A stretch of 14,160 nucleotides of DNA from an uncultured Bacilli bacterium (GCA_944332645.1 CALVKK010000022.1:1-14160), one strand, 5' to 3'; numbered from the stretch's first letter, positions 1 through 7,272 are shown. The notes: generated by a model from the letters alone, not told the origin. Translations and numbers: made by a program.

Positions 1-267
1 ATCAATTCCTTTTCTAGATAATTCCACTCCTAAAGTAAGAATTCTAGATTTATCCTTCTTAAAATTGTCATATATTTTCTTTGTATAATAAGTTGGGCCA
101 AAAATAATTGAAACGTAAGAGTTGTTCTTAGATAACATTTTTTTACTTCTAATCATTCCATGACAAAGACCAGCTTCACCATAGGTTACAAAACTACGAT
201 AAATTTCTGGACTTAGATCTTTAAAACTATAATATTGATTAACTTTAGTTAAAGCATATTCTGCCAT
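1..267 (-). CDS. Unrecognised protein, N-terminal 89 residues (gene runs off the left edge)
   Basis: An open frame starts at the ATG at 267-265 and runs without a stop to base 1, giving 89 residues that begin MAEYALTKVNQYYSFKDLSP. A good Shine-Dalgarno sequence (AGGGTGATT) lies just upstream. The visible part is soluble and mixed in charge, rich in Tyr, Lys and Ser, with no signal peptide or membrane segment. I do not recognise the family and give no function. It follows mtaB after a 33-bp gap but has its own near-consensus promoter (286-314), so it is probably transcribed both by read-through from mtaB and independently. The start is well supported; the rest lies outside the window. Confidence 0.7.
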   Translation of the reverse strand, partial: MAEYALTKVNQYYSFKDLSPEIYRSFVTYGEAGLCHGMIRSKKMLSKNNSYVSIIFGPTYYTKKIYDNFKKDKSRILTLGVELSRKGID

Positions 268-285
268 GACAATCACCCTATTTTC

Positions 286-314
286 AGTATATTATAACCA
301 CTAATTAATGTCAA
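286..314 (-). promoter_or_regulatory. Sigma-A-type promoter for the partial gene at the left edge
   Basis: On the minus strand a perfect -35 box TTGACA (314-309) is followed by a 17-base spacer and a -10 box TATACT (291-286). The -35 box lies inside the last codons of mtaB (Val-Asp-Ile-Asn). Transcription would start near 279 and leave a leader of about 12 bases carrying the Shine-Dalgarno site. An alternative TATAAT in the same stretch is only 12 bases from the -35 box, which is too close. Confidence 0.65.
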
Positions 315-1581
315 CTGTATCTTTACATATATTTGACAAGCAGTAAGGATAACTCACATCTACTACTTTTATCTTGACAATTTTGTTGATTAGTTCTTTT
401 TCCCCTTTAGTTTTTATTGATAAATAATTACCAGTATGACCAAACAAATATCCATTTTGATATGTTTCAGGAATAAATTCTAATTCTCGTCCGATAAACT
501 TATGCATATACTCTACTTCTAATTCTTTTGATAAGGATAATAAAGTTTTAACTCTTTCTTTTTTCACCATTGAAGATACCTGATTATCCATTTCACTAGC
601 TTTAGTTCCTTCTCTAAGCGAATAAGGAAAAACATGAAGTTTAGAAAATTTGATTTTATTTATCGTCGCAATAGTTTCATTAAATAAGTCGTCAGTTTCT
701 GAAGGAAATCCAACTATGACATCTGTGGTTATCGACATTTCTGGTCTAATCATTCTTAGTTTGTTTATTTTATCAATAAAATATTCAACATCATATTTAC
801 GATTCATAAGTTTTAAAATACGATCAGATCCTGATTGCAAAGGAATATGCATATGATCAACTAAAATATCGTTATTTTTGATAATATTTATAATACGATC
901 AGTTATTTCTGTAATCTCAATCGAAGAAATTCGCAATCTTTTTAAGCGAGGTAGTTTAACAATATTTTCTAATAAATCAGCAAAATCGCAGTCCAAATCA
1001 TGATAATTACCAGTATGAATTCCCGTCAATACTATTTCTTTATGACCATAGTTAACTAAATTTATTATTTCGTTTAAGACATCTTCTTTCTTTTTGCTTC
1101 GAACACTACCTCGAGTATAAGGTATAATACAGTAAGAGCAAAAGTTATTGCAGCCATCTTGAATTTTAACAAAAGCTCTTGTTTTATCAAAATTATTTAA
1201 TTGCATATTTTCAAAAGGGACATTGGACAAATCATATAATTTACAAATTTTATTTTGATAGTGTTTAATATATTCAACAATTTTAGTTTTATCTTTATTT
1301 CCAATGACAATATCGACACCAATTTGTAACAAATCAAGACCTTTTATCTGCGCTAAACAACCAACAGCGATTACTAACTTCGGATGATGTTTTATTACCC
1401 TGTTAATCATTTTTAGTGATTTATGTTCTGCAATATTAGTAACAAAACAAGTATTGACAATATAAATATCTGAATCGTCAATACTTCCCTTGATATACCC
1501 AGCATTATCCAATAAATCACTCATGACTTTCGCTTCATAAGTATTTACTTTACATCCTAGATTAATTATAAAATATTTCAT
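301..1581 (-). CDS. mtaB: tRNA (t6A37)-methylthiotransferase MtaB
   Basis: This radical-SAM enzyme adds a methylthio group to C2 of N6-threonylcarbamoyladenosine at tRNA position 37, giving ms2t6A in ANN-decoding tRNAs. The 426 residues show an N-terminal UPF0004 domain with the three Cys that hold the second [4Fe-4S] cluster (C10 in NLGCKVN, C45 in NTCFVTN, C75 in VGCLAQ). The radical-SAM motif CxxxCxxC follows at C144, C148 and C151, within QDGCNNFCSYCIIPYTRG, and a TRAM-like RNA-binding tail occupies about 365-420. The VNTCFVTN signature fits MtaB better than MiaB, and the length is normal for the family. It is the last clear gene of the dnaE operon. Its ATG overlaps the stop of the upstream membrane protein gene by 4 bases (ATGA) with only a weak Shine-Dalgarno site, so it is probably translationally coupled. 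No terminator follows it. Confidence 0.93.
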   Translation of the reverse strand: MKYFIINLGCKVNTYEAKVMSDLLDNAGYIKGSIDDSDIYIVNTCFVTNIAEHKSLKMINRVIKHHPKLVIAVGCLAQIKGLDLLQIGVDIVIGNKDKTKIVEYIKHYQNKICKLYDLSNVPFENMQLNNFDKTRAFVKIQDGCNNFCSYCIIPYTRGSVRSKKKEDVLNEIINLVNYGHKEIVLTGIHTGNYHDLDCDFADLLENIVKLPRLKRLRISSIEITEITDRIINIIKNNDILVDHMHIPLQSGSDRILKLMNRKYDVEYFIDKINKLRMIRPEMSITTDVIVGFPSETDDLFNETIATINKIKFSKLHVFPYSLREGTKASEMDNQVSSMVKKERVKTLLSLSKELEVEYMHKFIGRELEFIPETYQNGYLFGHTGNYLSIKTKGEKELINKIVKIKVVDVSYPYCLSNICKDTVDIN

Positions 1582-2051
1582 AAATTACTTCTAAAATCTT
1601 TCAATTCCTTTAGAAATTCATCATTATTACTATCTTTACCAAAGATTGGTGAAATGAATTCACTATTTTTAAATTTTGGTTGTTCTTCTACTACAACAGA
1701 AGTCGAATTTGTAACTTCTGGTTCGGAATTGTCCAAAACAGTTACTGATTTGGGATCCATATGTGCTTTTTTTTCATTTACTGCTTTAACTAATTCCTGA
1801 TAACTGATAATAGCATTAGCCTCTTGTTCTTCTTCAAATGTGGTCATTGGCCTTTCAGTCTTGTTTGCTTCTAAAGCTTCGATAACTTTTTCAATATCAT
1901 TTTTTTCTTCTTTAACATCATCAATCGTAATGTTAATTGGTTTAACTTTTTTTGGTTTAAGGGCTAATAAAATAATTATAAGTATAGCTAAAGCCAAAAA
2001 ACCAAGATAAATATATTTATAAGTTATAATATTTTCTACAATAACATCCAT
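1578..2051 (-). CDS. Single-span membrane protein of unknown function
   Basis: I do not recognise a named family. From the preferred ATG at 2051 the protein has 157 residues. A short N-terminus is followed by one hydrophobic helix (about residues 14-31), a basic KPKK stop-transfer patch, and a long acidic, low-complexity tail of about 120 residues predicted to be cytoplasmic. Two segments look ordered: EEEQEANAIISYQELVKAV around 73-91 and FISPIFGKDSN near 131-141. A GTG at 2060 could add three residues and would overlap the rsmE stop, but it has no Shine-Dalgarno site, whereas the ATG at 2051 has GGTGTGATT 5' of it. The gene sits between rsmE and mtaB and overlaps mtaB by 4 bases, so it is cotranscribed with RNA-modification genes. 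The architecture would suit a membrane-anchored scaffold, but that is only a guess. Confidence 0.75.
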   Translation of the reverse strand: MDVIVENIITYKYIYLGFLALAILIIILLALKPKKVKPINITIDDVKEEKNDIEKVIEALEANKTERPMTTFEEEQEANAIISYQELVKAVNEKKAHMDPKSVTVLDNSEPEVTNSTSVVVEEQPKFKNSEFISPIFGKDSNNDEFLKELKDFRSNL

Positions 2052-2056
2052 ATTAA

Positions 2057-2752
2057 TCACACCATCAATTCATAATTTAAAATGCTTAACAAACAAATAG
2101 GCACCGTTTCAACACGCATTATATTTTGTCCTAAAGTAACTGAGACAAATCCTAATTCATTTAAAGCTTTTTCTTCTTGATCAGTCAATCCTCCTTCTGG
2201 ACCAACCACCATTATTATTTTATCACAATTCAAATTATTTTTTAATACCTTTTTAATCGTCATATCTTTTTCTTTCGTACTAAGGACTATTTTAAAACCT
2301 GATAATTTTAAATCTTCTATCTTTGTTATTTTTTCGATAAATGGAATATCTAACCGTTTAGATTGTTCACTGGCTTCTTTACAAATTCTATACCAACGGT
2401 TTAATTTATGTTCCTGATGTTCTTTTATTTTAACAACACTTCTCGTCGTTAAAATAGGAATTATTTTATCTACTCCTAATTCGGTTGCTTTTTGTAGAAC
2501 AAACGACATTTTTTGTTCTTGTAATAATGGAACACATAAGATATATTGGACTTTTTTATCAGTTATTTGATTATTTACTTCTTTTATTAAAGCTTGATCG
2601 TTATCAAGTTGACAAATATGCAGCTTATGATCGTAGACAACTTCGATGTTATCACCTTGTTTCATTCGCATGACTGTTTTGATATGATATAGATCTTCTT
2701 TGGTTAAAATTAAATAATTATCCTGTTTTAAATTACTAAAATAACGTTGCAT
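2057..2752 (-). CDS. rsmE: 16S rRNA (uracil-1498-N3)-methyltransferase RsmE
   Basis: RsmE is a SPOUT-class enzyme that uses S-adenosylmethionine to methylate N3 of U1498 in helix 44 of 16S rRNA in the assembled 30S subunit. The 231-residue protein has an N-terminal PUA-like domain (about 1-65) and a trefoil-knot domain. Family motifs are QKATELGVDKIIPI at 87-100, EASEQSKR at 126-133, VVGPEGGLT at 182-190 and LGQNIMRVETVPI at 207-219. The last is the cofactor-binding knot, usually LGxRILRxETA; here Gln and Met replace the common residues, and Val-Pro replaces the Ala after ET. The length is normal. Its ATG overlaps the trxA stop as TAATG with no clear Shine-Dalgarno site, so translation is probably coupled to trxA. 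In many Firmicutes rsmE sits next to prmA; that is not so here. Confidence 0.93.
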   Translation of the reverse strand: MQRYFSNLKQDNYLILTKEDLYHIKTVMRMKQGDNIEVVYDHKLHICQLDNDQALIKEVNNQITDKKVQYILCVPLLQEQKMSFVLQKATELGVDKIIPILTTRSVVKIKEHQEHKLNRWYRICKEASEQSKRLDIPFIEKITKIEDLKLSGFKIVLSTKEKDMTIKKVLKNNLNCDKIIMVVGPEGGLTDQEEKALNELGFVSVTLGQNIMRVETVPICLLSILNYELMV

Positions 2753-3057
2753 TAGCGATTATTATTAATCCATTCATTTAAAAGTGGTTCAGCAACAAAA
2801 CCAACTTTAGTATCCACAACTTGCCCATTTTTAAATAAGATTAAAGTTGGAATCGACATGACTCCATATTTTCTAGCTAAGTCTGTAAATTTATCAACAT
2901 CCACTTTGGCAATTTTGATATTGTCTCTCGTTGATGCAACATTTTCTAAAATAGGACTCAACATCTTGCAAGGACCACACCAAGTAGCAAAGAAATCGAT
3001 TAAAACGTAATCATTTTGAATTATAGTTTGAAATTCCGACTCGTTTTTAATTTCCAT
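2752..3057 (-). CDS. trxA: Thioredoxin
   Basis: A cytosolic thiol-disulfide reductant, normally recharged by thioredoxin reductase. Counting from the chosen ATG at 3057, the 101 residues make a complete thioredoxin fold with the active site WCGPC at 26-30 (preceded by DFFAT), the buried DVD near 53-55, and the cis-proline loop SIPT with Pro70. An in-frame ATG at 3075 would add MEEKVK. I reject it because the bases of that very stretch, GGAGGAG, form an ideal Shine-Dalgarno site nine bases upstream of 3057, and 101 residues match the family length. The gene overlaps the end of the CvpA-family gene by 11 bases and touches rsmE (TAATG). The classical WCGPC and the lack of a signal peptide argue against an exported thioredoxin-like protein. 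Confidence 0.95.
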   Translation of the reverse strand: MEIKNESEFQTIIQNDYVLIDFFATWCGPCKMLSPILENVASTRDNIKIAKVDVDKFTDLARKYGVMSIPTLILFKNGQVVDTKVGFVAEPLLNEWINNNR

Positions 3058-3775
3058 TTTGACTTTCTCCTCCATTCTCTTTTAATAGGTCACTATAACC
3101 ATCAAATTTTTCAATTTTTCCTTCATCAAATAGCTTTTGCAAAGATTCTTCTGTGATAACGTCGTATTTTAAGAATAATTCAATCGCTTTATATCTAAAT
3201 TCAGTTTCGTTTTCATCTTGGTATTCATCCTTTAAAGCAATAAATTCTTCAATTACATTCGTTCCTTTATCAGCAATTTGCGATAACAATGGTGTGTTGT
3301 TTAATATTTTGGATTTAAGTTTTGAATCATTTATAAAATCAACATCAAAAACAGTAAGCGAAACAATATAAAGAATAAAGAAGACAATTACAAAATAGTG
3401 AAGTAATCCGACGAAAGCCCCAGCTATTTTGGATGGTATACTTAAAATAATTGTCGCACTAAGCATCTTTTCAAAAATAGATGTCACTACTAAAAGTATT
3501 TTCAAAACAAGTGACAACACCACAACGCAGATAAGAAACGCTATACCTTCGTAAATTAAGATATTTAAAATTTCAATATTTTTTAATATGCCAAATTCAA
3601 AAAATGGTAAGTGTTCATACATAAAAACTGACACAGGATTTTTAAGAAAATAAGCTAAAATAATAACTAAAATAAATCCGACTGCTTCAAGTAATTCTTT
3701 AGTAAAACCCCTTTTAAAACCAATTATTGCTCCAAATAAAACAAATATTATAATTGAAATATCTAATATATTCAT
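3047..3775 (-). CDS. cvpA: CvpA-family membrane protein
   Basis: The 242-residue protein has four hydrophobic helices (about 5-21, 29-45, 72-97 and 118-144), then a hydrophilic, acidic C-terminal tail of about 95 residues. The N-terminal pattern (LDISIIIFVLFGAIIGFKRG) and PSKIAGAFVGLL near 114-125 fit the CvpA/colicin V production family. The name comes from a plasmid-secretion phenotype in E. coli. In Firmicutes (the YshB type) the molecular role is not settled, and links to envelope integrity have been proposed. The start at 3775 has a strong Shine-Dalgarno site (GAGGTGATT) and lies 19 bases after the prepilin gene stop. The 3' end overlaps trxA. The symbol is a family assignment, and substrate or partner cannot be read from the sequence. 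Confidence 0.8.
   Translation of the reverse strand: MNILDISIIIFVLFGAIIGFKRGFTKELLEAVGFILVIILAYFLKNPVSVFMYEHLPFFEFGILKNIEILNILIYEGIAFLICVVVLSLVLKILLVVTSIFEKMLSATIILSIPSKIAGAFVGLLHYFVIVFFILYIVSLTVFDVDFINDSKLKSKILNNTPLLSQIADKGTNVIEEFIALKDEYQDENETEFRYKAIELFLKYDVITEESLQKLFDEGKIEKFDGYSDLLKENGGESQNGN
3067..3073 (-). promoter_or_regulatory. Shine-Dalgarno site that fixes the trxA start
   Basis: The minus-strand sequence GGAGGAG lies nine bases upstream of the ATG at 3057 and overlaps the alternative upstream ATG at 3075. It therefore serves the 3057 start and makes the longer reading unlikely. Confidence 0.7.
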
Positions 3776-3794
3776 AAAATCACCTCAATACATC

Positions 3795-4151
3795 TTATTC
3801 AATAATTTCGTATTTATAATTGTTGTCCACTTTTGTTATTTTAACTTGCAAACCATCACTAAAAAGTTCATTAGTTTTAGGATTAGTAATATCTGCTTCG
3901 ACGAAACCTGCTTGTTTTAATTGTGCTAAAGTTAAAGTGATTGATTCACCATCATTAGCTGGAAGATCAAATACATTTTCACTAGCCCACGTTTTAGCAC
4001 CACTGATTATGTTATTTATTTGAATATTATATAATTCTTCCTTGCTATTTTTCATACTATTACTGATACTAATAGTAGCAATAGTAGCAATAACACCCAA
4101 AATAATAACCACTCCTAATAATTCGGCTAATGTAAATCCTTTATTCCTCAT
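3795..4151 (-). CDS. Type IV prepilin-like protein (pilin/pseudopilin)
   Basis: A 118-residue protein with a class III signal. The short basic leader MRNKG ends at Gly5, the expected PilD-type peptidase site, and is followed by FTLAELLGVVIILGVI, so mature position 5 is the usual Glu (Glu10). A hydrophobic helix spans about 10-30. The rest is a small globular domain containing LTLAQLKQAGFVEADITN and a Tyr-rich C-terminus, typical of short Firmicute pilins and pseudopilins. Translation starts inside the end of dnaE (11-base overlap), with a strong Shine-Dalgarno site (AAGGAAGGTGG) also inside dnaE. No prepilin peptidase, pilus ATPase or membrane platform gene is in the window, so any assembly system must be encoded elsewhere. 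Whether it forms a pilus, a competence pseudopilus or something else cannot be decided here. Confidence 0.87.
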   Translation of the reverse strand: MRNKGFTLAELLGVVIILGVIATIATISISNSMKNSKEELYNIQINNIISGAKTWASENVFDLPANDGESITLTLAQLKQAGFVEADITNPKTNELFSDGLQVKITKVDNNYKYEIIE

Positions 4152-6987
4152 TTTCCACCTTCCTTATTCTGCTAACTATAACTTGATATTTATCAAGTCT
4201 TCTCTCAACTCTACCATCAACAACATAGATACTACCTATCATTATATCACAAAACTGTCGTGGAAACAAAACAAATTCTAAAGTCGATGTTTCATCATTA
4301 CCGGTAATAAATAACATATCTTGTTCATTCTTAGTTTGAATTTTTTTAATTTTTTCAATATAGATTATAACCGTAACATTTTCATTAAAATGTTTTGCTA
4401 CATCTTTCAAATCAATAGCTTTTATTTTCTTTTTTAAATCACTGACAGGGTGACTACTAAGATATATTCCCATAACCTCTAATTCTCTTTCCATCAGTTC
4501 TTGTTTAGAATAATTTTGATAGTTAACCAAATCTGGTTTTAAAGAATCCTCTAAAAGATTCCCTAATTCACTATAATTGATCAATAAATCGATATTAGCA
4601 TCAAAACTTTTTTGATTTATAAATGCTTCAAAACAACCAGCTTTATTTAAACTTTCTAAAACTTTGATATTGATTGTTTTACCATAACATCTAGTAAAAA
4701 AATCAAATATATCCTTAAATTGACCTTTGTTTCTCTCTTCAACAATAGCACGGGCAGCAACTAGACCAACATTTTTGATATTTGTCAAAGGATAAATAAT
4801 TTGCTTATTCTTTAACTGATAATCAACACTACTTAAATTGATATCTGGCTTTAATACTGTAATTTTACCTTTGCACATATTAATATATTCTCTTGTTTTA
4901 ATTTCACTACCAATTACCATTGATAAAAGAATTTTCATAAAAACCTCGTAATAATGTGCTTTTAAATAAGCCATTTTATATGAAATTAAAGCATAAGATA
5001 CTGAATGGGCTTTATTAAAACCATATGAAGCAAATTTCAAAATCAAATTGTAAATATTGGTTGCTACTTCTTTAGAGTAACCATTTTTAATTGTTTGACT
5101 GATAAACTTATCCTTTTCTCTCAATAAATCTGTTTCTTTCTTTTTGCTCATTGCTTTTCTTAAGATATCCGCCTCTGCCAAAGAATAACCTGCCAAAACA
5201 TTGGCTATTTGCATTATTTGTTCTTGATAGATAATAATTCCATAAGTGGAATTTAAAATTGGTTGTAGTGGTTTGATAATCTCATATTTTTCTAAACCAT
5301 CCTTTCTTTTGATATAGGTATCAATATTTTGCATAGGTCCTGGTCTAAACAGGGCAATAGCAGCGACGATATCATCAAAATTACTAACTTTAAACTTTCG
5401 TAACATGTTAATCATACCGCTCGATTCAAACTGGAAAATACCACTCGTATCAGCTAAAGTAAATATTTTAATTGCCTCTTTATCGTTTAAAGGAATATCC
5501 TCGTCTTTTAAATTAATTTCCTTTAAAATATCGTTAATTAAGGTGAGATTTTTTAAAGCTAATAAATCCATTTTAAGAAGGCCCAAATCTTCCAAATATT
5601 CCATCGAATATCCTGTTAAATAAAAATGATCGTGATAAGTTAATGGAATTATCTCATCTAAATCGACTTTAGCCATGACTATTCCTGCTGCATGAATACT
5701 AGTATGTCTTTTTAATCCTTCCAATTTTAAACATATTTTATATAGTTTTTTTAATTGTAAATTATCTTTAATATAGTTTTTTATTTTAGGATAATTATTG
5801 TATAAATTAAGTCGCGAATCGAGTTGTTTAGCTAAATAATCGATCGTTTTACTATCAATATTCATTGCTTTACCAACATCTCTTATCACTTGTTTACTAC
5901 CTAATGTACCAAAAGTAATTATCGGAGCTACTCTTTTCATTCCATATTTTTGAATACAATAATTTAAAACATCGTCTCTTCTTGTATACTCAAAATCAAC
6001 ATCAATATCTGGCATACTAATTCTTTCAGGATTTAAAAATCTTTCAAACAATAAATCATATTTAATTGGATCAACCATCGTAATCCCTAAGCAATAAGAA
6101 ACTAAAGATCCAGCTGCACTTCCTCTTCCTGGTCCAACTAGAATACCATTTTCTTTAGCATACCTAACATAATCCCAAACAACTAAAAAATAATTACAAA
6201 AACCCATTTTATGAATAATATCTAATTCATATTTTAAACGTTCTTGGTACTGCTTACTTACTTTTTCACCAAATATTTTTTTTAATCCTTCTTTTACTAA
6301 CTGTTTTAAATATGTATAACTATCTATTCCATTAGGACAGTCATAAACGGGCAAAAAATTCTGTTTAAATGGTATTTCCAGATTACACAAATCTATTATT
6401 TCTTCATTACAATCATCTAAATATAATTGGTAGTTTAATAGATAATTATCATGTTTATTTAAATTGATATCTTCCACTTTTATTCCTTTGTTAATAGCGT
6501 ATAAATATTTTAAATAATTGCGGTCATCCTCTTGTAAATAAAGCACTTCATTGCAATAAACTTTCTTACCACTAATACTATTTTTTTCATCTAAATTAGT
6601 ATAACCTTTATATAAATACTGATAAAATTTATAATCATCGTAATTGTCTAAACTAGCATATGGAACGATACACAATAAATTATCACTATATTTTATCATT
6701 GTTGTAATGTTAACTTCTTCTTTTGATTTTATCGTACTTAAATGAATTAGATTTTTATAGCCTTCATAGTTGATAGCATATAAAACAATTCCATTTATTT
6801 CTAAACCAATAATTGGCTTTATGTTATTTTTTTTACACTTTATGTAAAACTCTAACACTCCATGCATCGTATCATCAGTAATGGCTAAAGCCTTGATCTC
6901 ATTTTGAACAGCATAGGTAATTAAATCATCAATTTTGATTAAGCTACTTAACAAACTATTATCAGTTTTAACGTAAAGTGGTCCCAT
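4141..6987 (-). CDS. dnaE: DNA polymerase III alpha subunit DnaE (degenerate PHP domain)
   Basis: A replicative C-family DNA polymerase. From the ATG at 6987 it has 948 residues, shorter than most Gram-positive DnaE proteins (about 1,060-1,120). In order: a PHP domain (1-205); palm and thumb with the Gly-rich VGPGRGSAAGSLVSYCLGIT at 284-303; the catalytic PDIDVDFE (Asp327, Asp329); the third catalytic Asp474 in LLKMDLLALKN; FRPGPMQNID near 547; the SYGFNKAHSVSYALISYKMA segment near 654-673; a helix-hairpin-helix (LTNIKNVGLVAARAI, near 734-748); and a C-terminal OB fold (about 870-943). The PHP site is degenerate (LYVKTDNSLLSS and AITDDTMHG instead of LHVHSxxSLLD and AITDHG), so it has probably lost metal-dependent activity. 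An ATG at 7002 would add five residues, but only the 6987 start has a Shine-Dalgarno site (GGGAG, eight bases away). It is the first gene of a seven-gene operon. Confidence 0.95.
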   Translation of the reverse strand: MGPLYVKTDNSLLSSLIKIDDLITYAVQNEIKALAITDDTMHGVLEFYIKCKKNNIKPIIGLEINGIVLYAINYEGYKNLIHLSTIKSKEEVNITTMIKYSDNLLCIVPYASLDNYDDYKFYQYLYKGYTNLDEKNSISGKKVYCNEVLYLQEDDRNYLKYLYAINKGIKVEDINLNKHDNYLLNYQLYLDDCNEEIIDLCNLEIPFKQNFLPVYDCPNGIDSYTYLKQLVKEGLKKIFGEKVSKQYQERLKYELDIIHKMGFCNYFLVVWDYVRYAKENGILVGPGRGSAAGSLVSYCLGITMVDPIKYDLLFERFLNPERISMPDIDVDFEYTRRDDVLNYCIQKYGMKRVAPIITFGTLGSKQVIRDVGKAMNIDSKTIDYLAKQLDSRLNLYNNYPKIKNYIKDNLQLKKLYKICLKLEGLKRHTSIHAAGIVMAKVDLDEIIPLTYHDHFYLTGYSMEYLEDLGLLKMDLLALKNLTLINDILKEINLKDEDIPLNDKEAIKIFTLADTSGIFQFESSGMINMLRKFKVSNFDDIVAAIALFRPGPMQNIDTYIKRKDGLEKYEIIKPLQPILNSTYGIIIYQEQIMQIANVLAGYSLAEADILRKAMSKKKETDLLREKDKFISQTIKNGYSKEVATNIYNLILKFASYGFNKAHSVSYALISYKMAYLKAHYYEVFMKILLSMVIGSEIKTREYINMCKGKITVLKPDINLSSVDYQLKNKQIIYPLTNIKNVGLVAARAIVEERNKGQFKDIFDFFTRCYGKTINIKVLESLNKAGCFEAFINQKSFDANIDLLINYSELGNLLEDSLKPDLVNYQNYSKQELMERELEVMGIYLSSHPVSDLKKKIKAIDLKDVAKHFNENVTVIIYIEKIKKIQTKNEQDMLFITGNDETSTLEFVLFPRQFCDIMIGSIYVVDGRVERRLDKYQVIVSRIRKVENEE

Positions 6988-6995
6988 GCTATCAG

Positions 6996-7000
6996 CTCCC
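6996..7000 (-). promoter_or_regulatory. Shine-Dalgarno site that fixes the dnaE start
   Basis: GGGAG on the minus strand lies eight bases before the ATG at 6987, whereas the ATG at 7002 has only A/T-rich sequence upstream. The best dnaE -10 box predicts a transcript starting near 7000, which would also exclude the upstream ATG. Confidence 0.55.
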
Positions 7001-7006
7001 ATTATT

Positions 7007-7035
7007 ATTTTACTATATTTTTTAACTTTTTTAAA
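7007..7035 (-). promoter_or_regulatory. Possible dnaE operon promoter
   Basis: On the minus strand TTTAAA (7035-7030) is followed by a 17-base spacer and TAAAAT (7012-7007), giving a start near 7000 and a very short leader that still contains the Shine-Dalgarno site for the 6987 start. The -35 box is weak. The -10 region is identical to that of the divergent rpmB promoter. An overlapping TATAGT (7017-7012) is an alternative with an even poorer -35. Confidence 0.35.
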
Positions 7036-7042
7036 GAAATAT

Positions 7043-7071
7043 TTGACTTATTTTGAATAATATAGTAAAAT
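7043..7071 (+). promoter_or_regulatory. Promoter of rpmB
   Basis: TTGACT (7043-7048), a 17-base spacer and TAAAAT (7066-7071) form a near-consensus sigma-A promoter. Transcription would start near 7078, leaving a leader of about 24 bases that holds the AAGGAGG ribosome binding site. No leader hairpin for autoregulation is visible in so short a leader. Confidence 0.7.
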
Positions 7072-7101
7072 GTAGTAGCGAAGAAAACAAGGAGGCATAA
7101 A

Positions 7102-7272
7102 ATGGCTAAAAAAATAACAAGTAAAAAACCTTTATCTGGTAATTTGAGATCACATTCTTGTCGAGCTGTTAAGCATTCAAGAAAACCTAACTTGCAAAAA
7201 GTAACGTTAGACAATGGTGAAACAATTAGAATGAGTGCAAGAGAATTAAGAACTCTTAAAAAAGTAGCATAA
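7102..7272 (+). CDS. rpmB: Large ribosomal subunit protein bL28
   Basis: A 56-residue basic protein that begins MAKKITSKKPLSGNLRSHSC, includes KPNLQKVTLDNGETIRMSAR and ends RTLKKVA. The GKKPLSGNxRSHA-like start, PNLQKV and the VSARxLRT element are the hallmarks of bL28, a component of the 50S subunit. The Cys seen after the initial AKK in many homologues (zinc-binding forms) is Ile here, and only one Cys (residue 20) remains, so this is the zinc-free type. It is slightly short against the usual 60-64 residues. The ATG has a perfect Shine-Dalgarno site (AAGGAGG, seven bases away). It is the only plus-strand gene in the window, a stand-alone unit with its own promoter and terminator, divergent from dnaE and convergent with the large exported protein gene. 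A minus-strand frame at 7005-7214 is its antisense shadow. Confidence 0.95.
   Translation: MAKKITSKKPLSGNLRSHSCRAVKHSRKPNLQKVTLDNGETIRMSARELRTLKKVA

Larger units (their letters stand above)
7007..7071. repeat. 13-bp perfect inverted repeat between dnaE and rpmB
   Basis: ATTTTACTATATT at 7007-7019 is the exact reverse complement of AATATAGTAAAAT at 7059-7071, with 39 bases between the arms. Each arm contains the -10 box of the promoter pointing away from the centre (rpmB to the right, dnaE to the left). It may be an operator pair, duplicated promoter sequence, or an A/T-rich coincidence. Confidence 0.6.

Noticed and set aside
650..856. Plus-strand frame antisense to mtaB; similar frames at 2485-2673, 3153-3371, 3820-4023, 4042-4281, 5405-5623 and 10741-10992
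   Set aside because: Each is opposite a well-supported gene. None has a convincing promoter, ribosome binding site or protein motif.
2752..3075. Longer trxA start at 3075
   Set aside because: The bases of the extra codons form the Shine-Dalgarno site for the ATG at 3057, and the family length fits the shorter protein.
3047..3775. Possible colicin or bacteriocin system, because of the CvpA family name
   Set aside because: CvpA-type proteins are common chromosomal membrane proteins. No bacteriocin precursor, immunity gene or ABC exporter is nearby.
301..7002. Mycoplasma-type genetic code (UGA = Trp)
   Set aside because: Trp codons checked in dnaE and in the exported protein gene are TGG, and several genes end at TGA in places consistent with a normal stop.
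7005..7214. A 69-codon minus-strand frame with a hydrophobic stretch
   Set aside because: It lies antisense to rpmB, whose plus-strand product has clear bL28 motifs plus promoter, ribosome binding site and terminator. The minus frame starts at TTG without a ribosome binding site.
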